Below are positions 35,945-44,520 of a stretch of 64,000 nt of DNA, one piece after another. Position 1 is the stretch's first letter; each line of letters opens with the position of its first letter. Source of the DNA: Bdellovibrio bacteriovorus (GTDB taxonomy: Bacteria; Bdellovibrionota; Bdellovibrionia; Bdellovibrionales; Bdellovibrionaceae); the NCBI RefSeq assembly GCF_001592735.1, contig NZ_LUKE01000006.1, positions 1 to 64,000 on the forward strand, read 5' to 3'. The notes under the pieces are model-generated. The model saw nothing but the letters and a program-made list of their open reading frames with translations. It did no database searches and was not told the DNA's origin. The translations under genes and the position numbers were made by a program.

Positions 35945-35968
35945 CGGTGTGCACATTAACGGTGTGCA
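35945..35968. repeat. Direct repeat of CGGTGTGCA, possible operator
   Basis: CGGTGTGCA occurs at 35945-35953 and again at 35960-35968, a 15-base period, within the 198-base divergent intergenic region between 35869 and 36068. A partly matching GTGTGCACA half-palindrome overlaps the first copy. This could be a regulator-binding site for one or both genes. Confidence 0.5.
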
Positions 35969-36067
35969 TTTTCCAGGGTGAAATATCCATCGAGAGACTT
36001 AAAAGTATGTAGGGTTCCTCAGAATGCACCGATGGATTATGTATATTCTATTCGCAAGGAAGAGATA

Positions 36068-39000
36068 ATGATTCGGAACCCTGTGGCAAATCTAGTTATT
36101 TCTGCGTTCATTGTGATTTCGTTGACCGGATGTCTGCAGTCGGAGTCGTTGGTGTCGGGCCCGGTTGCAACGGCGACGTTTCAAGGTTGCATTTCTGCTT
36201 CGGGAGTCTCCAATTCGAGCGTTCGTGTGGAATTCACTTTTCCGAGCGAGGCTGATAAGGTCATCGTTTATCGCGATGGAATTCAAATCGGAGTATCATC
36301 CATTTCGACCATCACCTCCATTCTTGATACGGGGCTTATGGAGGGAGTGACCTATCAATATTCTTGTGACGCCTATAAAGGAGCCTCCAAGATTGCTGGT
36401 TCTGCTTACGTCACGGGCTCTCCCATTAACACCAATGCGCCTATTTTTAACGGAATTATCAATGCGGCTCGCTCCTCAAATTCTTCCGTCAAAGTGGATT
36501 GGAATCCTGAAAGTTCCAGCTCGTCTAAGGCTTCCTATTATTTGATCTACGCCAATGTTGGTTCGACTTTGGATTGGGCAGCGATACCTCGGGGTAAAGT
36601 GCCGGCCACGGGAACTTTCTCGATGATCGTAGATGGCTTGGGTGACGAGCTTCCTTATGTTTTTGGAGTCCGCGCATGCACCAAAGATGATATCTGCGAT
36701 TCTAATACGACCTTAAAGTCCCTGACACTTCCGGATCGTGGTGCGCCCCAAACGGTCGGCGTTTCTTTGATGGCCGGCCGAAATCGAACATTGTACATCA
36801 CGGCTCCTTGGGTGTCTTCTCAAGGGGGTATTGCCGAGCGACGCATCTATTCTTGTACGGGGGCAGGATGTACACTGCCAAACTCTCCAACAAAAACCGT
36901 CGCGGTGACCGACATTACAAATCCAGTTCAAGAAATGACGATAGAAAACTCTCTGGATTTCACCACCTACAAGGTGCGCGTCGATGATTTGGATCCTTCC
37001 GGGAATGTTAACAATTCTACGAACGTGATGACCTTTACGACCGGTGATATGACGGAGCCGGTGTTTTTAGGAATCGGGAGTATCATTAGCATCAGTCCTG
37101 TGGACAAGGCCGCCCGAATTGGCTTTACATCGGCACCTCGACAAGGCTCTTCAGACGCTGGAGCCGCCGACGGAATCAAAGAATATGTATTATACATTCA
37201 GTCGGCGCCTTTTGGGACTGTGCCTACGAATGCGTGCAATAAGGTTGTACCGGATGTGGTGATTTCTGCGGCGTCTTATCCAGGGGGAAATGCTCAGACT
37301 TATGATGTCACGAATCTTTCTGAACGGACCAATTATAGCTTTTGTATGAGGGCTCGGGATGCGGCTGGTAATACGTCCTCTATTAATGCTGAAGCCACTT
37401 TGACCACCGGCGACCTCACGGCGCCGAATTTTGGGGGCATCCAAAGTCTTACTTTCCGAAATACCGAAAAGGATCTGCTCTTAACATGGAACCCTCCTTT
37501 AAGTGCGGATCAAAATAACTATGTCGTGCGTATTTGGAAAAACAATCCCAATCCATCGGCCGCTGGTACACAGCTGGCTTCGTTTACAGCACCCAAGACC
37601 AGCACCAGCGGAAGAAGCATCACGCAATCCGATTACACCTTAAACGATAACGACGTTGTTTATGCCACTGTGGATGCTTGTGATAACGCGTCCACGTTGG
37701 GGTTAGGGCTGCCGGATAATTGCACTACATTTTACAACTCTTACACTTCGGCTAAGAAGACCACCATCCCTGACATTCGGCCTCCTCAAGGATTCACTTC
37801 CGGGATTAAGGCCGCAAGTGCGGGCGCCACGGAATCTTTGACCGAGGGAGTGGCGACGGTAAGATGGAATCGGCCTTCGGCTCCTTATCCGACAGACTAT
37901 GCGGGTTTCCGGGTTTATTCCGTCGATCCCGCAAGCCCTGTTGGCGCTAAAATCTTACTTAAATCTTGCGCTTGTGCGGCGAATCCTTGCAGTACGGCTT
38001 CTCCGGATTCGGCCAATTCTGATTTGAAATGTGATGTGACGGGACTATCTCCGTATCGTTTATATCGACTGCATGTTGTGGCTTATGATGCCGTGGGGAA
38101 TGAAAGTACCGATTTAAATCCTCTTTCAAGTTACACGGACTTGCGGATTCGCGACACCACACCTCCAGGCAACGGCGTTTTCGCCTCCAATTTAGAAGTC
38201 AGTGGTTTGGATTTTTCATGGTCGTCGACAACGGACAATCAATATTCTGTAGGTAATGCGATTACGTATAAACTGTATCGAAAAATTTCAAGCACCTTTG
38301 CCAACGCGGCAGCCCCGGATGCGGATGGGGTGCAGATTTATTCGGGCACTGTCAGAACGTTCACCGACACTCTTTCGGTCGGGGGAGTTTACTTTTACGG
38401 ACTTTGCGCGTTTGATGCTGCCGGGAATAAGACTTGCGATGCGGGAAATATTAAACAAGTTGTCGCCACGGACGTAACCGCTCCCTTAATTTATTCCTTT
38501 AGCACCACGAAGTCTGCGGATACCTTGGGATTGCAAAAACGCTGGGTCTTAACATGGAGTGCTGATGATCCAGGTGGGACTATTGCCACGAACTTAAAAG
38601 TATCAATTTATTCGAAGTTTTCAGAAACTGAGAACTCTGTCATGGCCACCGTTTCGGACACCTTGGTCTTTACCGGTTTTGCCAACACCACAAGTTCTGG
38701 CAATCTGACGGGCCCTTTGGGTAAAGATGGATGGATTAACTATTTGATCGTGGTCGAAGATTCTGAGCGCAATCGGACCACGCGAAATCTGACAGTTTAT
38801 TCGGCGAACAAGATGGCCTTTACGTCGGTGAAGACCTCTACGGCTTACTATGGGGGCGGAACTTTGGTGGTCTTCGAGGGACGAGGATTTTCAAAAGGCT
38901 CGGAAAATATCTATGGTCAAGACACTGTTGTTAAATTCAGTGGCACCACCTGTAACAATACGAAAGTTTTATCCGATGAATACATCTCTTGTGTGACCCC

Positions 39001-40564
39001 TGCCGGAACGGCAGGACCGGTGGATATTACTTTTACAAATCCTGAAGGCACTATCTTAACGGCTTCGGGTGCGTTCGTTTACAATGCGACTCGAACGGAT
39101 TCGTGTGATATTTTTGATGCTGCGGGTGGATCGTCCACCTACTTTGCCAACGCCCCTCAAAACGGCGGCACGGCCAATGGGACCAGTGAATCCAGCGCTT
39201 ATTTAATTTGCAATATCGCTCAACTGCAGCTCGCCTTAAATAATAGTGCTCTTATTTATTACAAGCTCGGAAGAAATTTGGATCTCAGCGGTATTTCCGG
39301 AGGGATTGTAAATACCTCTTCGTTTGGTGGAAGCTTGAATGGAAATGGCTTTGCGTTATTGGATTTAAATCGCACCGGTTCCGGACAGTACGTGGGAGCG
39401 ATCGCACTGACGACCTCCACCATCCAGTCTGTAAAATTTCTGGGATTTAATATTACCTCGACCAACACCAGCTCCACGGCGGGGCAAGCGGGTTGCGGCA
39501 TTTTTGGAAACAGCTCGGGATCTTCATCCTTTAAAAATTCCGGAGGCGTTCGGTCCCCCGTATTTAAAGGTATAACCATCGTTGCTAATATTGACTGCAG
39601 CAGTCCGGATGGAGCGCGCGTGGGCGCCATTGCTTCGGAATTTGGTTGGTCCGCAAATTCTTCATCTTTGGCGGTCGCAGATGACGATGCGGGTCTGCGA
39701 TCAAAAATTGTTATTTACGTTAAGGTTAAACCTTCCAGCAATGGCGGCAGCTTGAACACAGTTCCCGGGGTGGGAGGAGTGGTGGGGCTTCTGGTCGGGC
39801 CGCAAAATTTAACAATCAGAAACACGGATATTAAAACCTATCTGACCATCCTTGCATCCACGGGAAATAGGTGGCTGATGGCGGGCGGGGCTTTGGGATT
39901 TGTAGATTCGTCGACGCAGAACTTTACGATGACGCGATCTACGGCCTCGCTTTCGGTCCTTTCTCAAGCGGAAGCCTCTAGTAACGTGTTCAAGGGGGGC
40001 GTGGCGGGTTGCATACCTTCGCAAGTTTCCATGGATCAAGTGAAGGCAAAAATCTTCGTTAACCAAAATCCCGGAGGTTCCGTCGGAGGACTGTTTGGAA
40101 GCAACGGATGTTATTATTTGATGGGGTCTGCTTCCATTACCGATTCTTATGCATTAGGCAGTTACACCGGGACCACTACTAGGAATCTGGCATTTGGTGG
40201 AACGCTCACTCCGGCTTCGGGAACTGATTCCGTGACATTACAGCGGCTGTATTCGGCGGTAAAATTCACGCCGCAATCAACGATGGCGACCAGCTCTCAG
40301 TCTCCCAACTTCCGTGTGGATATTACTAACAATCCCACGGTTTCATCATCCAGTGTGCTTTATCGGGTAGAATCATTTCCTTACGGAGTTGATGCTGCCA
40401 GCGCAAATAGCATTGGCGAGCTCGACGCCGACATGAAAAACCAGGCGCCGGGGAATGTTTATGAATCCAGTAACTTCGACTTTAGTAGCGGGGGTAAATG
40501 GAAATGGTGTAATGTGGGCGAGTATCCGCGCCTCAAATTTGAAGATTGCGGAATCAATCAATAA
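36068..40564 (+). CDS. Giant lipoprotein with FN3, TIG and GLUG-like modules
   Basis: The 1,498-residue product has a lipoprotein signal (lipobox LTGC, Cys near 21). About 900 residues follow with repeated fibronectin-type-III-like units: strands ending in 'VTYQYSCDAY', 'LPYVFGVRACT', 'TNYSFCMRARDAAGN', 'RLYRLHVVAYDAVGN', 'GVYFYGLCAFDAAGN' (the classic Y.....A.D..GN end). Then comes an IPT/TIG domain around 945-1005 (GGGTLVVFEGRGFS) and a C-terminal repeat region with GLUG-type motifs (GGLFGSNGC, ITDSYALGSYTG). It should be surface-anchored and bind other cells or polysaccharide. The start at 36068 is chosen for its signal peptide; 30 residues upstream carry no signal. Confidence 0.85.
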   Translation: MIRNPVANLVISAFIVISLTGCLQSESLVSGPVATATFQGCISASGVSNSSVRVEFTFPSEADKVIVYRDGIQIGVSSISTITSILDTGLMEGVTYQYSCDAYKGASKIAGSAYVTGSPINTNAPIFNGIINAARSSNSSVKVDWNPESSSSSKASYYLIYANVGSTLDWAAIPRGKVPATGTFSMIVDGLGDELPYVFGVRACTKDDICDSNTTLKSLTLPDRGAPQTVGVSLMAGRNRTLYITAPWVSSQGGIAERRIYSCTGAGCTLPNSPTKTVAVTDITNPVQEMTIENSLDFTTYKVRVDDLDPSGNVNNSTNVMTFTTGDMTEPVFLGIGSIISISPVDKAARIGFTSAPRQGSSDAGAADGIKEYVLYIQSAPFGTVPTNACNKVVPDVVISAASYPGGNAQTYDVTNLSERTNYSFCMRARDAAGNTSSINAEATLTTGDLTAPNFGGIQSLTFRNTEKDLLLTWNPPLSADQNNYVVRIWKNNPNPSAAGTQLASFTAPKTSTSGRSITQSDYTLNDNDVVYATVDACDNASTLGLGLPDNCTTFYNSYTSAKKTTIPDIRPPQGFTSGIKAASAGATESLTEGVATVRWNRPSAPYPTDYAGFRVYSVDPASPVGAKILLKSCACAANPCSTASPDSANSDLKCDVTGLSPYRLYRLHVVAYDAVGNESTDLNPLSSYTDLRIRDTTPPGNGVFASNLEVSGLDFSWSSTTDNQYSVGNAITYKLYRKISSTFANAAAPDADGVQIYSGTVRTFTDTLSVGGVYFYGLCAFDAAGNKTCDAGNIKQVVATDVTAPLIYSFSTTKSADTLGLQKRWVLTWSADDPGGTIATNLKVSIYSKFSETENSVMATVSDTLVFTGFANTTSSGNLTGPLGKDGWINYLIVVEDSERNRTTRNLTVYSANKMAFTSVKTSTAYYGGGTLVVFEGRGFSKGSENIYGQDTVVKFSGTTCNNTKVLSDEYISCVTPAGTAGPVDITFTNPEGTILTASGAFVYNATRTDSCDIFDAAGGSSTYFANAPQNGGTANGTSESSAYLICNIAQLQLALNNSALIYYKLGRNLDLSGISGGIVNTSSFGGSLNGNGFALLDLNRTGSGQYVGAIALTTSTIQSVKFLGFNITSTNTSSTAGQAGCGIFGNSSGSSSFKNSGGVRSPVFKGITIVANIDCSSPDGARVGAIASEFGWSANSSSLAVADDDAGLRSKIVIYVKVKPSSNGGSLNTVPGVGGVVGLLVGPQNLTIRNTDIKTYLTILASTGNRWLMAGGALGFVDSSTQNFTMTRSTASLSVLSQAEASSNVFKGGVAGCIPSQVSMDQVKAKIFVNQNPGGSVGGLFGSNGCYYLMGSASITDSYALGSYTGTTTRNLAFGGTLTPASGTDSVTLQRLYSAVKFTPQSTMATSSQSPNFRVDITNNPTVSSSSVLYRVESFPYGVDAASANSIGELDADMKNQAPGNVYESSNFDFSSGGKWKWCNVGEYPRLKFEDCGINQ

Positions 40565-40570
40565 AACGAG

Positions 40571-40611
40571 CGGCCTGGTTAGCTATTGTCAGTGACAATA
40601 GCTATGGGCCG
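40571..40611. terminator. Long hairpin terminator between convergent genes
   Basis: TAGCTATTGTC (40580-40590) pairs perfectly with GACAATAGCTA (40594-40604) around a 3-base loop, and outer CGGCC/GGCCG arms (40571-40575, 40607-40611) extend the stem. It overlaps the last codon and stop of the leftward gene. T-runs are short, so it acts at least as an mRNA-end hairpin for both genes. Confidence 0.6.
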
Positions 40612-41668
40612 AAATAGTCGTATTTTTAGCGAAGTTTAAAATTTGCGCATATTGTATGAAAAGCGACATGTTACAACTTTTTTCATCTTTCACCACGACC
40701 TCTAAGGGAAACGATTGCGTCGTCGCAGCGACAGACAATGCGATTTGGCCGCTGTAAGCTTCTTTCTTGGAATTAATATAGCCGTTCTCTAAGACTTCCA
40801 ACTTCGGGATCTGTGCGGATATTTTAATAATTAGCGGCAAGCCCGTTGCCGCTGTTTGCTGGCTAGCAAGATTGCAAAACCGGCTTAGATCACTGTAAAC
40901 ATCCGTGATTTCCGTAAAAGCCGCCGATCTGGTCGCGCGATATTTGGGCTCGCATTTATCGGTATCACAGGTAAGACCCTTTTGTTGAAGTATTTCGACC
41001 TTAAGCTCAAGTGCGGGATCTTTACACATTCGGTAAAGCGGGGCTATTTTCAGTTTGGAAAAAAGTTGATCAATAAAATCCACCGGGTGCGTTTCTTGAA
41101 AAAGCTGTGCTACCAACGGTCTTATTTCCTCAGAGCTTTGCTTGCACGTTAAAAAGTCCTCGCCACAGCTGGTTTTTGCAAAACTATACAGGCCTTCATG
41201 AATTAGCAGGGCGACTCTTTGTTGTGACGCCATTTTTTGCCAAAGCTTTTCATTGATGTAGACGTTTTCATAGATTCTGACCGCCAAAGCGACGAAGCCC
41301 GGCTCGACATTATCAACAAAAATTTTTTCGTCAGAGGAAAAGGTGAATTTCATGCGGTTTAAAGAAGAAATCAGAACGGCACCTAAGCCGGGTGTTACTT
41401 TTTCAGCGTCTGAAAACTTTTGAACTAAAAGCGGGGCTTCTGTAGCGAAGGTGCCAAAAAGAGGGGATTGGGCCCACCGACTTTGGATGGCAGGAACAAC
41501 GTCCGATCCGAACCAAGGTGTTTTATGGATACCCATTTCATAAAGATCGCGCAGGTAAATTTCATCATGAACCAAGACACCATCACCATTATTTCCCACG
41601 CGAACGAAAAAAGCCTGGGCTCCCTGGCAAAGGGTGATGAAGATAAGAATATAATAAATGATTCTCAT
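40589..41668 (-). CDS. Secreted protein with HE-type motif, unrecognised family
   Basis: The 359-residue product has a signal peptide ending in GAQAF (about residue 19). Near residue 155, RVALLIHEGLYSF places HE in a hydrophobic helix, similar to the start of a zinc peptidase site, but a third ligand is not obvious. Seven Cys, mostly in the centre and end, suggest disulphides. The C-terminal part is beta-rich. A peptidase role is possible but not shown. It is a single leftward gene. Confidence 0.65.
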   Translation of the reverse strand: MRIIYYILIFITLCQGAQAFFVRVGNNGDGVLVHDEIYLRDLYEMGIHKTPWFGSDVVPAIQSRWAQSPLFGTFATEAPLLVQKFSDAEKVTPGLGAVLISSLNRMKFTFSSDEKIFVDNVEPGFVALAVRIYENVYINEKLWQKMASQQRVALLIHEGLYSFAKTSCGEDFLTCKQSSEEIRPLVAQLFQETHPVDFIDQLFSKLKIAPLYRMCKDPALELKVEILQQKGLTCDTDKCEPKYRATRSAAFTEITDVYSDLSRFCNLASQQTAATGLPLIIKISAQIPKLEVLENGYINSKKEAYSGQIALSVAATTQSFPLEVVVKDEKSCNMSLFIQYAQILNFAKNTTISAHSYCH

Positions 41669-41857
41669 GGGGGTCTCCTCTGCGACGGACGGCGATCTTG
41701 TAAATTTTTAATAAGCTAGAAGCAACCTAAAATAGCTTTTTGGAAAATATGTTTTTTAAGTTCGCTCTCGGTGGTCAATCCCATTGCACAGAAAATGGTC
41801 CAATACCTTGATTGACACTCGAGGTCTCTAATAGTTTTGGGCTGGGGAAGATTATAA

Positions 41858-42283
41858 ATGGGATGGAATGAGAACTTTATAGCGCTTCTAGAAGAAGAGT
41901 TTAAAAAACTCAAAGCCCGTAATTCTCGCATCTCCATGAGGGGGTTTGCGCGCATCCTAGGGGTGTCGGCAAGCACCGTGTTTAGAGTCATGTCAGGAGA
42001 CTTACAGGTTTCATCGGAAAGAGCCCTGCAGATGGTGTCCAAGCTAAACGTAGAGCCGGATAGGCTTAATGATCTTATATTTCTTATGAATCATCCCTAT
42101 AAGATTACGAAATCTGATAAGGTCACTGATAATCATAGATTTGTTTTTAGGGGCAGCAAGAACGAGTTTGAACTGTACCGAAATGAATTATATGGGCTTT
42201 TAATGAGATTGAAAATTCAATCGGTGGCGTCGGCCCAAGATGCCGATTTTGAACTGAAGATTGACCTGCTGGATCCTGAATAA
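41858..42283 (+). CDS. Miniature TIGR02147-like HTH regulator (paralogue)
   Basis: The 141-residue product is closely related to the one at 28280: both start with a short W-N segment, then 'SRRGFAR/SMRGFAR', 'LGVSASTVFRVMSGDLQVSSERALQM' and 'NDLIFLMNHPYKI'. The C-terminal unit (HRFVFRGSKNEFELYRNELYGL) matches the last part of full-length family members, with the winged-helix centre missing. It is followed 86 bases later by a full-length family member at 42370. Confidence 0.75.
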   Translation: MGWNENFIALLEEEFKKLKARNSRISMRGFARILGVSASTVFRVMSGDLQVSSERALQMVSKLNVEPDRLNDLIFLMNHPYKITKSDKVTDNHRFVFRGSKNEFELYRNELYGLLMRLKIQSVASAQDADFELKIDLLDPE

Positions 42284-42369
42284 AACGGTGACGCGAAGTT
42301 GCGATTTACATTTTTTCCCAGGTTTATCAGGAAGTTGAATGCGACTCTGCCTGAAGGTAAAAGGTTGAT

Positions 42370-43134
42370 ATGACGCCTTGGAGAGAAGATTTTGTAAATC
42401 TCCTTAGAGACTACTACAAAAAGCAAAAATCTAAAAATACCAGATATAGCATCCGGGCTTTGGCGCGTGATTTAGGCGTTGCACACGGTCCCTTAGCCGG
42501 AATTCTTAAAGGCACACAGTCCTGGAAGTTTTCCGCGAACTGGGCCGCCGCGATCTTAGAACAAATGAAAATTACGGGTGAGGCACGCAATCGAATGCTT
42601 TCTCGTATGGGGCTAAGACCTGTTCTTAAATCTCGTAGTATAATTAAGGCGGAAAGTTTGTTGATGATGCATTGGGCTTATTGGCCGGTGTTGTGCTTTT
42701 TTGAACTTGTTGAAAAACCCTCAATTTTACTCATGGCTCGAAAGCTGCAAATTCCAGAAACGGAAGTGCAGGCTATCGTCAAGGATCTGGTAAGTCGTAA
42801 ATTTTTAAAAAAAACAGGTCCAGGGCAATACCGGGTGGATACTGAAAATGTAGTCTTGGAAGATGATCTTCCGCACGTAGCGTTCCGAGATATTCATCGT
42901 GATCACTTAAAAATTGCCGAAAAAGCTTTGAACGCCATCCCTGCCGGAGAGCGCGAATTCCAGACGCTCACCGTCTCGGGAAGCTTAAGCTCAGTCGAAG
43001 AAGTTAAGCAAGAGATTCGGGCGTTTGTCGAACGAATTGGTCATCTCCTTTCTCGAGAACAAGAAAATAATGAAGTGTTTCGATTGTCCGTGCAGCTTTT
43101 CCCGTTTGATTTTTCTAAGTCTCAAAAACAGTAA
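42370..43134 (+). CDS. TIGR02147-family transcriptional regulator
   Basis: The 254-residue product has an N-terminal helix-turn-helix (about 22-65: YSIRALARDLGVAHGPLAGILKG), a winged-helix-like middle part (ICHWAYWP-type segment near 100, then LLMARKLQIPETEVQAIVKDLVSRKFL around 118-148) and a C-terminal FQTLTVSGSLSSVEEVKQEI domain ending in FRLSVQLFPFD. It matches the gene at 23993 in plan. It lies downstream of a miniature paralogue. Target genes are unknown. Confidence 0.87.
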   Translation: MTPWREDFVNLLRDYYKKQKSKNTRYSIRALARDLGVAHGPLAGILKGTQSWKFSANWAAAILEQMKITGEARNRMLSRMGLRPVLKSRSIIKAESLLMMHWAYWPVLCFFELVEKPSILLMARKLQIPETEVQAIVKDLVSRKFLKKTGPGQYRVDTENVVLEDDLPHVAFRDIHRDHLKIAEKALNAIPAGEREFQTLTVSGSLSSVEEVKQEIRAFVERIGHLLSREQENNEVFRLSVQLFPFDFSKSQKQ

Positions 43135-43233
43135 GCCTCTTTGTTCATTGCATACCTAAGATAAGCAGAAGTTTTCTCGACCATCTATTCATGGCCCGGT
43201 CCTTCTTTTACAATTTAAGAACTGGAGTCTTAA

Positions 43234-43548
43234 ATGGGTGAAAAGGTCTTGGTCGTAAAAGCAACTGGACTTAAAAACAAAGAAGAGAATTTGCAGGTTC
43301 GGAATGATATTCGAAACGTAATTAAAAGTGTTCTGCGAATGATTCTTTCCCATTCCTTTCAAGTCGAATATGAAGTCGGGGAGCGAACCACCAAATATTC
43401 CATCGATATCAATCAGCAGGATTGTGGTCGTCTTCTGGGCAGTCACGGACGAACAATCGGGGGGCTACGGACGTTAGTGACAGCGATGGCGGCTAGCGCT
43501 GGTATAAGAGCTGTCGTCGAGATTAAGAACGAAGAAAGATTTTTCTGA
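43234..43548 (+). CDS. KH-domain RNA-binding protein (KhpA-like)
   Basis: The 104-residue product has a KH domain with the GxxG loop in LLGSHGRTIGGLRTLV (residues about 70-85), the element that contacts single-stranded RNA. It lacks other domains and is slightly longer at its N-terminus than typical KhpA (about 75-80). It is a cytoplasmic RNA-binding protein, possibly a KhpA-type small RNA chaperone. It runs head-on into the motor operon, with stop codons two bases apart, and no terminator is seen between them. Confidence 0.8.
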   Translation: MGEKVLVVKATGLKNKEENLQVRNDIRNVIKSVLRMILSHSFQVEYEVGERTTKYSIDINQQDCGRLLGSHGRTIGGLRTLVTAMAASAGIRAVVEIKNEERFF

Positions 43549-43550
43549 AC

Positions 43551-43928
43551 TCAGGGCTTTCTATTTTTTTTGGCGATCTCATCCAAAAACATGTTCTTAA
43601 GTTGTTTTCTTAGTTCCGCGTTCCCGGGATCTCCACATGACTCCGTATCCATCGAAAGGTATTTAAACAAATTCATCTCCAGCGCGGCGATTTTTTCTTC
43701 AAGGGCTTTAAAGGGAAGATCGGCTCCGGAACTGGGGCGGCTGAGCCTCTCAATTTGGTTTAAAAGCCTTTCTTGATTTTGCAACACATTCGCAAGTATA
43801 TTTCGTAATTCCAAATTCTCTGCCACCACGGCAAAATGCTTTTCTTGAAGGTTCAAAAGATACCTTTCCACTTTTTCTTCAGAAATACGACGGACTTCGC
43901 TGAGCATGATTTCGTTTTTAAAAGACAT
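43551..43928 (-). CDS. Coiled-coil protein, last gene of the motor-like operon
   Basis: The 125-residue product has no signal peptide. Residues about 10-60 form a coiled coil rich in Glu, Leu and Lys (SEEKVERYLLNLQEKH, LELRNILANVLQNQERLLNQIERL), followed by a short linker and two further helices. It is likely cytoplasmic. The ATG at 43928 follows taggaatt; a TTG six bases earlier is also in frame. It begins inside the last codons of the barrel gene, so the two are coupled. It could be the cytoplasmic link between motor and output, which is only inferred. Confidence 0.6.
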   Translation of the reverse strand: MSFKNEIMLSEVRRISEEKVERYLLNLQEKHFAVVAENLELRNILANVLQNQERLLNQIERLSRPSSGADLPFKALEEKIAALEMNLFKYLSMDTESCGDPGNAELRKQLKNMFLDEIAKKNRKP

Positions 43929-44520
43929 AGCCAATTCCTATTCTTAAAAAAGTTTCCGAAAGATTCACACGGGCATCAGAGCTGGCAAAAGAAAGGGCGC
44001 TGGTTGATAGCTCGATATTCAAATCATAGCGATAATTCAAATAGTAATCGATTCCCGCCCCCAGGTTCATCACGGCGTATTCGCCTTTAAGAGTCGAGGT
44101 GGCGTCGTTGGACTGATAGTCAGGACCCAAATAAAAGTCTCTTTTGCCATAAACAAGGGCAAAATAAGCGTTCCATAAACTTCTTTGACGGGATACGCCC
44201 CAATCTGATTTTTCGGTCGTGGTCGTTCCGGTATTGTAGAAATAATATCTCGATCCGATTTCCATGCCAGAGACAGGCATCGAACCATTAGTCACGTCAA
44301 ATTCAGCCATATAGCCAAATACAAGTCCCAGTCGTTCATTCAGAAATTTTAAATACTGTAAGTTTAAACTTCCTACGGAAACGGCACTTCCGCTCTGCGT
44401 TCCGGTATTGGTCAACTGTCCCATACCAGACCGCAAAATCAGTTTAGAGGAGTAGGTTTTCTCACCAGCTTTTGCCGTGAGTGAAAATAATAAAAGGACG
44501 GAAAGGGTTAGACTCTTCAC
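43918..44520 (-). CDS. Outer-membrane barrel of the motor-like operon
   Basis: The 200-residue product has a signal peptide ending in AKAGE (about residue 19), then strands with alternating aromatic residues (YSSKLILRSGMGQL, NLQYLKFLNERLGLVFGYMAEF, RDFYLGPDY, GAGIDYYLNYRYDLNIEL) and a C-terminal IGIGYVF, a classic outer-membrane barrel signature ending in Phe. The predicted size is that of an 8-stranded barrel. The start overlaps the stop of the FliF/FliG-like gene by four bases (ATGA), so the products are probably made together and may form part of one envelope machine. Confidence 0.78.
   Translation of the reverse strand: MKSLTLSVLLLFSLTAKAGEKTYSSKLILRSGMGQLTNTGTQSGSAVSVGSLNLQYLKFLNERLGLVFGYMAEFDVTNGSMPVSGMEIGSRYYFYNTGTTTTEKSDWGVSRQRSLWNAYFALVYGKRDFYLGPDYQSNDATSTLKGEYAVMNLGAGIDYYLNYRYDLNIELSTSALSFASSDARVNLSETFLRIGIGYVF

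Noticed and set aside
35945-35968. Possible CRISPR or tandem array from the CGGTGTGCA repeat
   Set aside because: Only two nine-base copies are present and there is no cas gene in the window.
35727-36029. 100-codon minus-strand frame across the divergent promoter region
   Set aside because: It overlaps the haem-motif gene in another frame, has no signal or motif, and would cover the promoter region of two genes.
43234-43548. KH-domain gene as part of the motor operon
   Set aside because: It is on the opposite strand and convergent, so it cannot be in the same transcript.
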